NCBI GenBank assembly: GCA_947258405.1
Contig: CAMYIE010000002.1
Location: 62,001-126,000 of the forward strand
Origin: an uncultured Eudoraea sp.
GTDB taxonomy: Bacteria > Bacteroidota > Bacteroidia > Flavobacteriales > Flavobacteriaceae
Direction: 5' to 3'
Length of the DNA stretch: 64,000 nt
Both the position numbers and the translations under genes were made by a program. Below are positions 53,089-62,784 of the stretch, piece after piece. The notes below the pieces were generated by a model. The model searched no databases and was not told the origin of the DNA. It was given only the letters and a program-made list of their open reading frames with translations. Position 1 is the first letter of the stretch; every line of letters begins with the position of its first letter.

Positions 53089-55215
53089 TTAAACGGTTAC
53101 ACCTTTTGCAACTTTTACTACTTCTTCCGCCAGATTGGAAGGCGTCTCCGCATAGTGTGAAAATTCCATCGTCGAGGTTGCTCTACCTGAGGAAAGCGTT
53201 CTCAATGAGGTTACGTAACCGAACATTTCGGATAGCGGAACTTCTGCCTTTATCACTTTCGATCCGGCTCTGTCATCCATATTGTTTACCTGTCCTCTTC
53301 TTCGGTTAAGGTCACCTACGATATCTCCCATATTTTCTTCGGGTGTAAGTACCTCCAACTTCATGATAGGTTCCAACAAGACTGGCCTGCATGCACTGGC
53401 TGCCTCACGGTAGCCCAACTTTGCTGCCAGTTCGAAAGACAATGAATCTGAATCGACAGGGTGGAAAGAACCATCTTTAAGGGTCACTTTCATACTGTCC
53501 ATCTCAAATCCGGCAAGCGGACCATTCTTCATCGCTGCCTTAAAACCTTTCTCAACCGATGGAATATATTCTTTTGGGATATTACCCCCTTTGATCACAT
53601 TAACAAACTCCAATCCGGGCTTACCTTCTTCAGTAGGCTCCATGGTGAAGACAATATCTGCAAATTTACCACGGCCGCCTGTCTGCTTTTTATACACCTC
53701 ACGGTGGTTCGCAGGTCGGGTTATGGCCTCTTTGTACTCTACCTGAGGCTGCCCCTGGTTTACAGCAACTTTAAACTCGCGTTTAAGACGATCGACAATA
53801 ATATCGAGGTGTAATTCACCCATTCCTGATATAATGGTCTGACCTGATGCTTCATCGGTCTTTACCTGAAACGTTGGGTCTTCCTCGGCCAGTTTACCCA
53901 GGGCCATTCCCAATTTATCCACATCGGCCTTGGTCTTTGGTTCCACGGCGATACCGATAACGGGATCAGGGAATTTCATACTTTCAAGTACGATCGGATG
54001 TTTTTCATCGGAGAGGGTGTCACCGGTTTTGATATCCTTAAATCCCACAGCTGCCCCAATATCCCCAGCAGAAATTGAAGGAACTGCATTCTGCTTATTG
54101 GAGTGCATCTGGTAAATCCTGGAAATTCTTTCCTTGTTCTCCGTTCTGTTGTTCAAAACATAAGAACCCGCATCCAGCTTTCCTGAGTATGCTCTGAAAA
54201 ACGCAAGGCGTCCTACAAAAGGATCGGTAGCGATTTTAAAAGCCAGAGCAGCGAAAGGCTCTTTAGGATCAGGCTTTCTGGTAATCTCATTTCCGCTACG
54301 GGGATCTGTACCGATAATCGCTTCCTTGTCTAATGGTGAAGGAAGGTAACGGCAAACCGCATCCAAGAGGAACTGAACTCCTTTATTTTTAAACGAAGAT
54401 CCACAGATCATGGGTATGATACTCATATCCATAACCGCGGCTCTAAGAGCAGCATGGACTTCATCCTCCGTAATGGAATCCTCATCCTCAAAAAACTTTT
54501 CCATCAGATGTTCGTCGTATTCCGCAACGGCCTCAATAAGTGCAGCGCGGTATTCCTTGACCTCATCTTCCATTTCAGCAGGAATATCTACTATATCGAA
54601 AGTCGCGCCCAAGTCTTCCTCGTGCCACACAATGGCCCGGTTTTTCACAAGGTCAACGATACCTCTGAAATCGGCCTCATCTCCAATGGGCAATACAATA
54701 GGAACTGCGTTGGATTTTAACATCTCCTTTACCTGTGTGCAGACATTGAGGAAATTAGAACCCTGACGGTCCATCTTGTTTACAAAGCCCATTCTGGGTA
54801 CTTTATAATTATCGGCCAGACGCCAGTTGGTCTCAGACTGTGGTTCTACCCCATCTACAGCACTGAAAAGAAATACAAGTCCGTCTAGCACCCTCAAAGA
54901 TCGGTTCACCTCAACGGTGAAATCCACGTGACCGGGGGTATCGATGATATTAAAATGATACGGTTTCGAATCAGATATCATCTGACCGTTATCCGTAGGG
55001 AAATTCCAAGTACATGTCGTCGCAGCGGAGGTAATGGTGATACCACGCTCTTGTTCCTGCTCCATCCAGTCCATTGTGGCAGCGCCATCATGAACCTCTC
55101 CAATTTTATGACTTACCCCGGTATAATAAAGAATACGTTCGGTAGTAGTGGTCTTACCAGCGTCGATGTGCGCGGCAATCCCGATGTTTCTTGTAAAAGT
55201 TAAATCTCTAGCCAT
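53089..55215 (-). CDS. fusA: Elongation factor G
   Basis: 708 residues. GTPase motifs [20 protein letters not shown] and NKMD are intact, followed by domains II to V. Drives tRNA-mRNA translocation and, with RRF, ribosome recycling. Placed after rpsG as in the str operon; tuf is not present next to it. Confidence 0.98.
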   Translation of the reverse strand: MARDLTFTRNIGIAAHIDAGKTTTTERILYYTGVSHKIGEVHDGAATMDWMEQEQERGITITSAATTCTWNFPTDNGQMISDSKPYHFNIIDTPGHVDFTVEVNRSLRVLDGLVFLFSAVDGVEPQSETNWRLADNYKVPRMGFVNKMDRQGSNFLNVCTQVKEMLKSNAVPIVLPIGDEADFRGIVDLVKNRAIVWHEEDLGATFDIVDIPAEMEDEVKEYRAALIEAVAEYDEHLMEKFFEDEDSITEDEVHAALRAAVMDMSIIPMICGSSFKNKGVQFLLDAVCRYLPSPLDKEAIIGTDPRSGNEITRKPDPKEPFAALAFKIATDPFVGRLAFFRAYSGKLDAGSYVLNNRTENKERISRIYQMHSNKQNAVPSISAGDIGAAVGFKDIKTGDTLSDEKHPIVLESMKFPDPVIGIAVEPKTKADVDKLGMALGKLAEEDPTFQVKTDEASGQTIISGMGELHLDIIVDRLKREFKVAVNQGQPQVEYKEAITRPANHREVYKKQTGGRGKFADIVFTMEPTEEGKPGLEFVNVIKGGNIPKEYIPSVEKGFKAAMKNGPLAGFEMDSMKVTLKDGSFHPVDSDSLSFELAAKLGYREAASACRPVLLEPIMKLEVLTPEENMGDIVGDLNRRRGQVNNMDDRAGSKVIKAEVPLSEMFGYVTSLRTLSSGRATSTMEFSHYAETPSNLAEEVVKVAKGVTV

Positions 55216-55222
55216 CGCTTAC

Positions 55223-55699
55223 TTAAAATCTGAAATGGGAAAATGCTTTGTTTGCTTCGGCCATCTTGTGTGTATCAACTCGCTTTTTTACTGCAGCACC
55301 TTCTTCTTTTGAAGCTGCGAGAACTTCTGCTGCCAGTTTTTGAGCCATGGATTTTTCGTTTCGCTTTCGCGCAAAACTGATAAGCCACTTCATGGCGGTA
55401 CTGATCTTCCTGTCCGGACGGATCTGTCTCGGAATCTGGAATGTTGCACCACCCACACGTCTACTTCTAACTTCAACGTGAGGCATTACATTGGAAAGAG
55501 CTTCTTTCCATATTTCCAAAGCCGGTTTTTCCTCGTCTGTTTTTTTCTCTTCTACGATATCGATCGCATCGTAGAAAACTTTGAACGCCACCGATTTCTT
55601 TCCGTCCCACATCAACATGTTGACAAACCGCGTCACCAGTTGATCATTAAACCTCGGATCCGGTAACATAGGGCGTTTCTTTGCCTGTCTTTTTCTCAT
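55223..55699 (-). CDS. rpsG: Ribosomal protein S7
   Basis: 158 residues: [61 protein letters not shown]. Primary binder of the 16S 3' domain at the subunit head. Eight bases before fusA. Confidence 0.98.
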   Translation of the reverse strand: MRKRQAKKRPMLPDPRFNDQLVTRFVNMLMWDGKKSVAFKVFYDAIDIVEEKKTDEEKPALEIWKEALSNVMPHVEVRSRRVGGATFQIPRQIRPDRKISTAMKWLISFARKRNEKSMAQKLAAEVLAASKEEGAAVKKRVDTHKMAEANKAFSHFRF

Positions 55700-55718
55700 T
55701 ACTGCTTCTTAAACTTCG

Positions 55719-56093
55719 TTACTTTTTAGGGCGTTTGGCACCATACTTAGATCGTCTCTGACTCCTGCCCGCTACGCCTGCAGTATCGAGAGCACCACGA
55801 ACAATGTGGTATCTAACTCCTGGTAAATCCTTCACCCTTCCGCCTCTAACCAATACTATCGAGTGCTCTTGCAGATTGTGCCCTTCTCCGGGAATGTACG
55901 CGTTTACCTCTTTTCCGTTGGTTAACCGAACCCTTGCAACTTTACGCATTGCAGAATTTGGTTTCTTGGGCGTAGTGGTATAAACACGAGTGCACACTCC
56001 CCTTCGCTGGGGACACGAATCTAAAGCAGCCGATTTACTCTTCTTGGTAATTGTGGCTCTTCCTTTTCGTACTAATTGTGAAATTGTTGGCAT
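55719..56093 (-). CDS. rpsL: Ribosomal protein S12
   Basis: 124 residues: [69 protein letters not shown]. The residues altered in streptomycin-resistant mutants of other species (Lys in TPKKPNS) are wild type here. First gene of the ribosomal supercluster, with a strong consensus promoter 45 bases upstream. Confidence 0.98.
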   Translation of the reverse strand: MPTISQLVRKGRATITKKSKSAALDSCPQRRGVCTRVYTTTPKKPNSAMRKVARVRLTNGKEVNAYIPGEGHNLQEHSIVLVRGGRVKDLPGVRYHIVRGALDTAGVAGRSQRRSKYGAKRPKK

Positions 56094-56586
56094 ACTAATG
56101 TTATGTCTAAAAGATATAACCCTCTTTTAAGGGCTGGCAAATGTACTAATTATTCATTATAATTCAAATGCAGCCGCTCTAAATTTCTCTGATTTTTTAA
56201 GGCCGTCATTTCCTGCAAAAAAAAGGACCTCCAAAAAGCCAATAATTATACCTTATTATATATAATCAATCATTTTACATTTCACTGGGTGATACGACTA
56301 CTTTTAAAGCCTTGCAACATACACATGAGAATAAAGCCAGAATTAATACGATACCTAATTGAGAATTATGCAATCTGATGGAGACTGATCTTTACGATCC
56401 TCAACTATTTATGGACTTTTGGGAAGTATTTGAATTATTTTAACATAATTGCTCAGTATTTATCTTAACAAAAACATAATGGGATGCTAAAATCGCAAGC
56501 AATAACCTAAAATTTTATTAAAATTAGTTTGGATTATTAACATGAAATTAGGATTTTAGCGCCTAGCTAATTCAAATAATTATAAA
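56094..56586. other. Divergent intergenic region between rpsL and the susC-like gene
   Basis: 493 bases, A/T-rich, without a credible gene. It contains the rpsL promoter (56138-56168) and must hold the promoter of the rightward SusC/SusD operon. On the plus strand TTAGTTTG (one mismatch from TAnnTTTG) lies about 56 bases before the susC-like ATG, but without a proper -33 box. No repeat or RNA element was recognised in the rest. Confidence 0.6.
56138..56168 (-). promoter_or_regulatory. Bacteroidota consensus promoter of the ribosomal cluster
   Basis: On the minus strand TTTG (56165-56168) is followed after exactly 19 bases by TACATTTG (56138-56145). This is a full match to TTTG-N19-TAnnTTTG, the Bacteroidota primary-sigma promoter. 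Transcription would begin near 56131, leaving a leader of about 38 bases before rpsL. Confidence 0.75.
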
Positions 56587-59500
56587 ATGAGAACAAATTT
56601 AAATGGAATCTTAACGCTATTATTGGCGTTTGTTGTGCATTTAACGTTTGCGCAGAAGTCGATTTCCGGTGTAGTGACCGATCAGGACGGACTACCACTT
56701 GCCGGTGCCAGCGTTGTCATTCAAGGTACCACTTCTGGTACTACTACGGATTTTGATGGTAATTATACCCTCTCAGCCGAAGAAGGACAAACCTTGGTAT
56801 ATCAATATATCGGTCAGGAGACTACCACTAGAGAGGTAGGTGCGGGCAATACGATAAATGTTCAGATGCAGGAGAGTGCTCAGGCATTGGAAGAAGTTGT
56901 GGTAACAGCTCTTGGTATCCGAAAGGAAAAGCAAGCGCTTGGATATGCGACTGCCGAGGTAGACCAAGAATTGATTGAAAGTCGGCCTGAAGGTGATATC
57001 GGTCGTGTACTTCAAGGAAAGGCTTCCGGTGTTCAAATCATTCAGCAAAGTGGTCTCTCTGGATCTGGTACGAATGTGATCATTCGGGGATTGAGTACGT
57101 TCAGTTCCTCAAACCAGGCGCTTTTCATAGTAGATGGCGTACCATTTAGTTCGGACCAGAACTCCAGTGGTCGAAATGGCGATCGTCAGGATTTTATCGA
57201 AGGTAATAGTGGATCAAGTAGGTTTTTGGATTTAGACCCTAACAATATTGAGAGTGTAAACATTCTTAAAGGTCTTGCCGCTACAACACTTTACGGCTCA
57301 CAAGGTAGGAACGGTGTGGTTCTTATCACAACTAAAGGTGGGTCATCGCGCGCTGCGGGTCCAAGGAAAACTGAGATTTCCGTAAATTCATCGATGTTCT
57401 TTAATGAGATCGCATCACTCCCTGATTACCAGAGCCAGTACGGTAATGGTTTTGATCAGAATTTTGGGTGGTTCTTCTCTAACTGGGGCCCTTCTTTTGA
57501 CAGGGAAGGTGCAGCAGGATGGGGCCGACAGTCTGCCATTGATGATCAAGGTTTACTTGATCACCCATTCTCGACAACATATAAATTAACACCATCAACT
57601 CTTGCTGCATTTCCGGAGTTTGCCAACGCCAAATACGCATGGCGCCCGTATAACAACGTCACGGAATTCTTCCGGCAGGGTGTGGTTACCAATACGTCTA
57701 TCAACGTTAACGGTACCAACGAAGAAGGAAATATTTCTTACAACGTAAACTACGGACACCTTAATGATGAAGGGTTTACACCTGGAAACAAGGTGATCAG
57801 AAATAACTTCTCTGTTGGTGGCCGTGCGAAGCTCAGTAACAAATTTACCGCTTCAGGTACCTTGAATTATTCAAGGACCAAATTTGTTTCTCCTCCGGTT
57901 GCATTGTCGACAGGTAGTGGTACGCAAGGTGGTGGTTCTTCTATCTTTAGTGATGTGTTCTACACTCCGCGTAGTGTCGATCTTCTCGGACTGCCTTTCC
58001 AGAACCCCATTACTGGTGGTAGTGTTTACTACAGACAGAACGATGACATCCAGAATCCTCTTTGGACATTGAACAACTCAGGGGTTTCTCAGCAGACCGA
58101 CCGTACTTTTGGTCAGTTTTCCCTACAGTACGATATCACGGACAACTTGAATTTATTATGGAGAACAGGTCTTGATATGTACAGTGAGAACAATACCAAC
58201 TACCAAAATCGTGGTGGAGTTCCCGGAAACGGAAGCGCCAGGATTTTAAGCGGTATTTATGAAACCTGGAACAACACAAATATCATTTGGGATCATTCTA
58301 TTTTCTTAAACGGGGATTACGACCTCAGTGACAAATTTGGCCTTACTTTCAACGTAGGGGCAACTTCCAGAAGAAATGTATTTGACTCAAATGGTGCTTC
58401 CAGTGATGGTCAGCAGGTATTTAATGTTCTGAGACATTTTAACTTTGCCAACACAGTGCCTATTCAGTCCTTTGCAGAAAGAAACCTGATAGGTGTATTC
58501 GGGCAATTTGATGTTGATTACGATAGCCAGGTATACTTAGCAATCGCAGGAAGAAATGATTGGGTATCCAATTTCTCTAAAGAAAACAGAGCTCAATTCT
58601 ATCCCAGTGCGAGTATTAGCTGGATACCAACAACAACATTTGAAGGTATGAAGTCTGAAAAGGTGCTCAATTACCTAAAAGTTAGAGGTGGCCTCGGAGT
58701 TTCTGCAAACTTTGAATCTTCATCCTATCCCGTGGCGAACACCTTGGTATTGGATGTGCGTGATTTCCAGGATAACACCGGAACTAATTCGGTATCGAAC
58801 ACCACAGGTGTACGTTTAGGAAATCCTGACTTAAAACCCGAAACACTCGAGGAGTTAGAAATAGGTATTGAAACACGCTGGTGGAAAAACAAGATTACAT
58901 TTGATATATCGGCTTACTCAAGAAAAACCAACGACCTGATCCTCGACAGACCTTTGGATCCTGCTACAGGATTTACAGTCACCGCTACGAATATCGGTGA
59001 AATCAAGTCTGAAGGTATCGAAGCTGATTTAGGGGTAAACTGGTTCAGAGCTACTCAGGAAGGTGGATTCGACTGGAAAACCAGTCTTAACTTTACCACC
59101 TACGAAACTACGGTAGAAGATCTCGGGCTGGATACAGACCAGGTGGTGTACTCAGGATTCTCCAACTTAGGGAATGCCGCCATACCAGGCGAGCCCCTCG
59201 GAGTATTCTTCGGAACACGGAACGCCAGAGATGATAATGGGAACTTACTTGTAGGTTCAGATGGTAGGTACTTTCAGGCCGCTGACGATGGAATCATCGG
59301 TGACCCGAATCCGGATTACCTGACCAATATGATCAATACACTCTCATTCAAGAATTTCACATTCAGCTTCCAGCTTAACTATGTACACGGAGGAGATATA
59401 TACTCTCAAACTGCTGCCGCACTTCTCGGAAGAGGTCTGGTAACTGAAACGGTTAACAGGGAGAATACGTATATCCTGCCTGGTGTAAAGTCGTCAGACG

Positions 59501-59841
59501 GAAGTCCGAATAACATTCAGATCAACAACTCTGATTTCTACTTTAGTAATTTATTTGCTACACAAAGTGAACAACAGATATACGATGCTACGGCAATTCG
59601 TCTTCAGGAGGCTTCTTTGAGTTATGCCTTGCCGTCGAAGTTTTTAGATCGCACTCCATTCGGATCACTAGTCTTTACTGTATCGGGTCAAAACCTATGG
59701 TATCGCGCAGTGAACATTCCAAAAGGAACGCGAGTAGACCCTAACGTTGCTGGTACCGGTGTAGGTAATGGGCAAGGATTTGATTTCTTGGCAGGACCAA
59801 GTTCACGGAGATATGGATTCAGTTTAAAAGCATCCTTCTAA
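56587..59841 (+). CDS. SusC/RagA-family TonB-linked outer-membrane protein
   Basis: 1084 residues, normal for SusC. Signal peptide ending in LTFAQK (about 23), carboxypeptidase-regulatory-like domain (SISGVVTDQDGLPLAGASVVIQGT, 25-100), the plug with EEVVVTALGIRKEKQALGYA and NVIIRGLSTFSSSNQALFIVDGVPF, then the barrel ending in SLKASF. With the SusD partner it would import a glycan or peptide across the outer membrane, using TonB energy. No degradative enzyme lies in the window, so the substrate is unknown. Confidence 0.95.
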   Translation: MRTNLNGILTLLLAFVVHLTFAQKSISGVVTDQDGLPLAGASVVIQGTTSGTTTDFDGNYTLSAEEGQTLVYQYIGQETTTREVGAGNTINVQMQESAQALEEVVVTALGIRKEKQALGYATAEVDQELIESRPEGDIGRVLQGKASGVQIIQQSGLSGSGTNVIIRGLSTFSSSNQALFIVDGVPFSSDQNSSGRNGDRQDFIEGNSGSSRFLDLDPNNIESVNILKGLAATTLYGSQGRNGVVLITTKGGSSRAAGPRKTEISVNSSMFFNEIASLPDYQSQYGNGFDQNFGWFFSNWGPSFDREGAAGWGRQSAIDDQGLLDHPFSTTYKLTPSTLAAFPEFANAKYAWRPYNNVTEFFRQGVVTNTSINVNGTNEEGNISYNVNYGHLNDEGFTPGNKVIRNNFSVGGRAKLSNKFTASGTLNYSRTKFVSPPVALSTGSGTQGGGSSIFSDVFYTPRSVDLLGLPFQNPITGGSVYYRQNDDIQNPLWTLNNSGVSQQTDRTFGQFSLQYDITDNLNLLWRTGLDMYSENNTNYQNRGGVPGNGSARILSGIYETWNNTNIIWDHSIFLNGDYDLSDKFGLTFNVGATSRRNVFDSNGASSDGQQVFNVLRHFNFANTVPIQSFAERNLIGVFGQFDVDYDSQVYLAIAGRNDWVSNFSKENRAQFYPSASISWIPTTTFEGMKSEKVLNYLKVRGGLGVSANFESSSYPVANTLVLDVRDFQDNTGTNSVSNTTGVRLGNPDLKPETLEELEIGIETRWWKNKITFDISAYSRKTNDLILDRPLDPATGFTVTATNIGEIKSEGIEADLGVNWFRATQEGGFDWKTSLNFTTYETTVEDLGLDTDQVVYSGFSNLGNAAIPGEPLGVFFGTRNARDDNGNLLVGSDGRYFQAADDGIIGDPNPDYLTNMINTLSFKNFTFSFQLNYVHGGDIYSQTAAALLGRGLVTETVNRENTYILPGVKSSDGSPNNIQINNSDFYFSNLFATQSEQQIYDATAIRLQEASLSYALPSKFLDRTPFGSLVFTVSGQNLWYRAVNIPKGTRVDPNVAGTGVGNGQGFDFLAGPSSRRYGFSLKASF

Positions 59842-59873
59842 ACATTATAGCATCCTAATAAGTAAATAAAATT

Positions 59874-61586
59874 ATGAATGTAATGAAAAATATAACTAAA
59901 TATGCGGTTCTGGTTGCTTTCGGCGGTTTGCTGACACTCGCTTCTTGTGAGAGTACGGAACTGAACCTCAGAGATAACCCAAACGCACTGACCCCCGAAC
60001 AGGCTAGTGTGGACTTTTTCCTCAACTCTATTCAAGAAGACTTCGTCAGACAGTTTGAAGGAGATGCGGATAATGATAATAACGATAACTTTGGATCCGG
60101 CGGAGTCGCTGATGGTTTTAGCGCTTTCGGCATGGACCTGACGAGAATGATGAATATGGCCGGAAGAAATTATGCTTCCGTTTACAATGCCAGTGACATG
60201 GACGATGAGTGGACTAATTGCTACCGAGGTGTCTTAGCGGATATTCGTGCAGCACAGCCGTTGATTGACGAACAAGGTTTAGCGCAACATCTTGCGATAA
60301 ACCAGTTTATAGAGGCTTATTTAATGCTCACCATGGTTGATATGTTTGGAGATGTTCCTTATACGGAAGCCATTAAAGCAGGTGAACTAAACTTTAACCC
60401 TGCGGTAGATTCAGCAGAATCTATTTATGCGGCCATGGAAGTATTAATCGATCAGGCCATTGCCAATTTTAATGCCCAGGCCGTTGGTACGCCTCCTGAT
60501 CCATTCTATGGGAATGATTACGAATTGTGGATTAGAGCTTGTAATACGCTAAAGCTCAAGATCTATATTCAAACAAGGCTGGTAGACAGCAGTGCGCAGT
60601 CTAAGTTTTTAGCTATTATTGGCAGCGGCAATTACATTCAGGATACGTCACAGGACTTCCAGTGGTTATGGCCTGCCTCCAATGCCTCTCAGCCTGATAC
60701 CAGGCATCCGAGATTCGGTATTAACTATACCGCTACCGGAGGGCAGGAGTATTTTGCCAACCACCTGATGTTTACTATGGATCAGTCCGCTGATCCTCGT
60801 ACCAGATATTATTTTTACCGCCAGACAGCCGCAGTACCAGGTGCTGAGATCCCACCGGATGAGGTTACATTGAACTGCTCGCTGCAAACTCCACCTCAAC
60901 ACTATGTGGATGGCGGATTCCCGTTCTGTTTCCTTCCTAACGGATACTGGGGTCGTGATCACGGTGATAACGAAGGTATTCCACCAGATGGCCTGTTAAG
61001 GGTTCTCCCAGGAGTCTATCCTTTCGGAGGCACTTTTGACGACGATTCGTTTACGCCACAAACTCCGACTTCCGGAGCCGGAGGTTCAGGTGTCACCGTC
61101 TTGCTATCTGCTTTTAATGTTGACTTCTGGCTTGCCGAATGGGAACTGGCCGGAGGTAATGCTCCAGGTGCACGTGATAATATCCTCGCAGGATTCGATA
61201 AGTCGATCGCTAAAGTTCAGGCGTTCTTAATGGGGCGTTTAGGTACAGGAGATGACTCTTTTGAGCCATCAGCTGCTGATATAACAGCTTATCGCGATGC
61301 TATAACCGCAGCGTTTGATGCAGGAAGTAACGATGATCAATGGAACATTTTAGGGGAGCAATTTATCAGAGCTAATTACGGAAATGGTGTGGAACCTTAT
61401 AATTTCTACAGAAGAACCAATTATCCGGATAATCTGAAACCTAACAGGGAACCAGATCCAAGTACGTTTATCACATCTATGTATTACCCGAATAATGCGG
61501 TAAACCGAAACCAGAATATCAGCCAGAAGGCAACTCAGTCTGAACCTGTATTTTGGGATACCAGTGGACTACCACCTGCTAACTAA
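59874..61586 (+). CDS. SusD/RagB-like surface lipoprotein (SusD-like 2 type)
   Basis: 570 residues. Lipoprotein signal LLTLASC (Cys25). The helical TPR-like core shows DMFGDVPYTEAIKAGELNFNPAVDSAESIYAAMEVLIDQA, characteristic of SusD-like proteins. It caps the SusC barrel and captures substrate at the surface. The protein starts 32 bases after the SusC gene, so the two are co-transcribed. Confidence 0.93.
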   Translation: MNVMKNITKYAVLVAFGGLLTLASCESTELNLRDNPNALTPEQASVDFFLNSIQEDFVRQFEGDADNDNNDNFGSGGVADGFSAFGMDLTRMMNMAGRNYASVYNASDMDDEWTNCYRGVLADIRAAQPLIDEQGLAQHLAINQFIEAYLMLTMVDMFGDVPYTEAIKAGELNFNPAVDSAESIYAAMEVLIDQAIANFNAQAVGTPPDPFYGNDYELWIRACNTLKLKIYIQTRLVDSSAQSKFLAIIGSGNYIQDTSQDFQWLWPASNASQPDTRHPRFGINYTATGGQEYFANHLMFTMDQSADPRTRYYFYRQTAAVPGAEIPPDEVTLNCSLQTPPQHYVDGGFPFCFLPNGYWGRDHGDNEGIPPDGLLRVLPGVYPFGGTFDDDSFTPQTPTSGAGGSGVTVLLSAFNVDFWLAEWELAGGNAPGARDNILAGFDKSIAKVQAFLMGRLGTGDDSFEPSAADITAYRDAITAAFDAGSNDDQWNILGEQFIRANYGNGVEPYNFYRRTNYPDNLKPNREPDPSTFITSMYYPNNAVNRNQNISQKATQSEPVFWDTSGLPPAN

Positions 61587-61592
61587 AAAAAA

Positions 61593-62573
61593 ATGAAGAC
61601 TAAAAAGATAATTCACTCAATTATGTATAAAAATAAATTTCTAATCGCTTTGGTCACGGTAGTCCTGTTTACAGCTTGTAAAACAGATGACAAACTGGTA
61701 GACGAAATACTTGCCACCGTGGAAAGGGGTGCTATAGTCAGGACTATTTCCTCGGAAGGCCTTTCATGGAATGTTGTGGATGACACAGAGACCCTTACAC
61801 TCAGGTTGGAAGCCCAGGATGAAGCGGATGGCGAACTTTTAAAAGAAGTACGGTTTTATGTAGACCTGGTCGACAATACTCCTGATAGTACAGTGGATCC
61901 CGCAGAAGTACTCTTCCAAACCATTCCTGCATCCGAATGGGAAGGTGATGTATGGGGACTCCCCAGAACTACTTTTACGACAACACTTGCAGATGTTGCT
62001 GCAGTCTTAGGATTAAGCCTCGGTGAATACAACTGTGGAGATCAGTTCAATATCCGTTTGGAACTGGAACTCACCGATGGTAGGGTGTGGACCAATACCG
62101 ACCTGGCCGGAACAGTTTCCGGTGGATCGTTCTTTGCTTCCCCTTTAAATTACAGAATTGATTTGATCGTATTGCTGCCTTCTGATACCCTGTACACAGG
62201 CGACTATCAGCTGACTCAGACAGCTCCTGGTACTTTCGGTGTAAATGACTATGCAGATGGTATATACACTATAGATGCTTCAGACAACGTTACAAGGTTA
62301 ATTCGCAGCGTTACAACCTTCCCAGCCTTTGGTGGGTTCGGACCTGTAGATGTAGAATTCAAATTTGTTTGTGATGAAATCATCTTAACAAGTGGACAAA
62401 GTGTAGGTGCTGGATGTAGTGCGGCCATTCAAAGTGGCCCCGCAGAAGTTAATGCTAACTTCGATCCGGTCAGTCCAGACGATTCTGCATTTGATATCAA
62501 CTTTACATCTGATGAGACAAATGATTGTGGTAATGGTACTTTTCAGGCTGTAATTAATCTGGTCAAACAATAA
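61593..62573 (+). CDS. Lipoprotein of unknown function in a SusC/D operon
   Basis: 326 residues from 61593; an internal ATG at 61623 gives a tighter lipoprotein signal (MYKNKFLIALVTVVLFTAC) and may be the real start. The mature protein looks beta-rich, with several short Thr/Val/Asp strands and paired cysteines late in the chain (FVCDEIIL, GAGCSA, NDCGNG). No family recognised; genes of this kind after SusD often encode extra surface glycan- or ligand-binding proteins. Seven bases after the SusD gene, with a strong terminator downstream. Confidence 0.75.
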   Translation: MKTKKIIHSIMYKNKFLIALVTVVLFTACKTDDKLVDEILATVERGAIVRTISSEGLSWNVVDDTETLTLRLEAQDEADGELLKEVRFYVDLVDNTPDSTVDPAEVLFQTIPASEWEGDVWGLPRTTFTTTLADVAAVLGLSLGEYNCGDQFNIRLELELTDGRVWTNTDLAGTVSGGSFFASPLNYRIDLIVLLPSDTLYTGDYQLTQTAPGTFGVNDYADGIYTIDASDNVTRLIRSVTTFPAFGGFGPVDVEFKFVCDEIILTSGQSVGAGCSAAIQSGPAEVNANFDPVSPDDSAFDINFTSDETNDCGNGTFQAVINLVKQ

Positions 62574-62615
62574 GATTTCAATAGCCTATTTAGAGTATAG
62601 ACTCAAAATTTTATA

Positions 62616-62650
62616 AAAACCGGCGCCAAGAATTTGGTGCCGGTTTTTTT
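62616..62650 (+). terminator. Terminator of the SusC/SusD operon
   Basis: AACCGGCGCCAA (62618-62629) pairs with TTGGTGCCGGTT (62634-62645) with one G-U pair and a four-base loop, followed by T run. It closes the operon at the third gene, so the VCBS gene beyond has its own promoter. Confidence 0.85.
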
Positions 62651-62756
62651 ATGGGGTTATTTAGTATACAAGATATCTAAGAATAGGTACTACCATCTCG
62701 GTCCTCAGAATACTTCTTTTTAAGTTCATAGAGTCGCTCATAAGGCGACAATTTGA

Positions 62757-62764
62757 TACTTTTG
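62757..62764 (+). promoter_or_regulatory. Candidate -7 element of the VCBS lipoprotein gene
   Basis: TACTTTTG matches TAnnTTTG and is 20 bases before the ATG at 62785. A short inverted repeat GTCGC/GCGAC occupies the -33 region instead of TTTG, which might be a regulator site. Confidence 0.4.
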
Positions 62765-62784
62765 CATATTATTAATGACAGATT

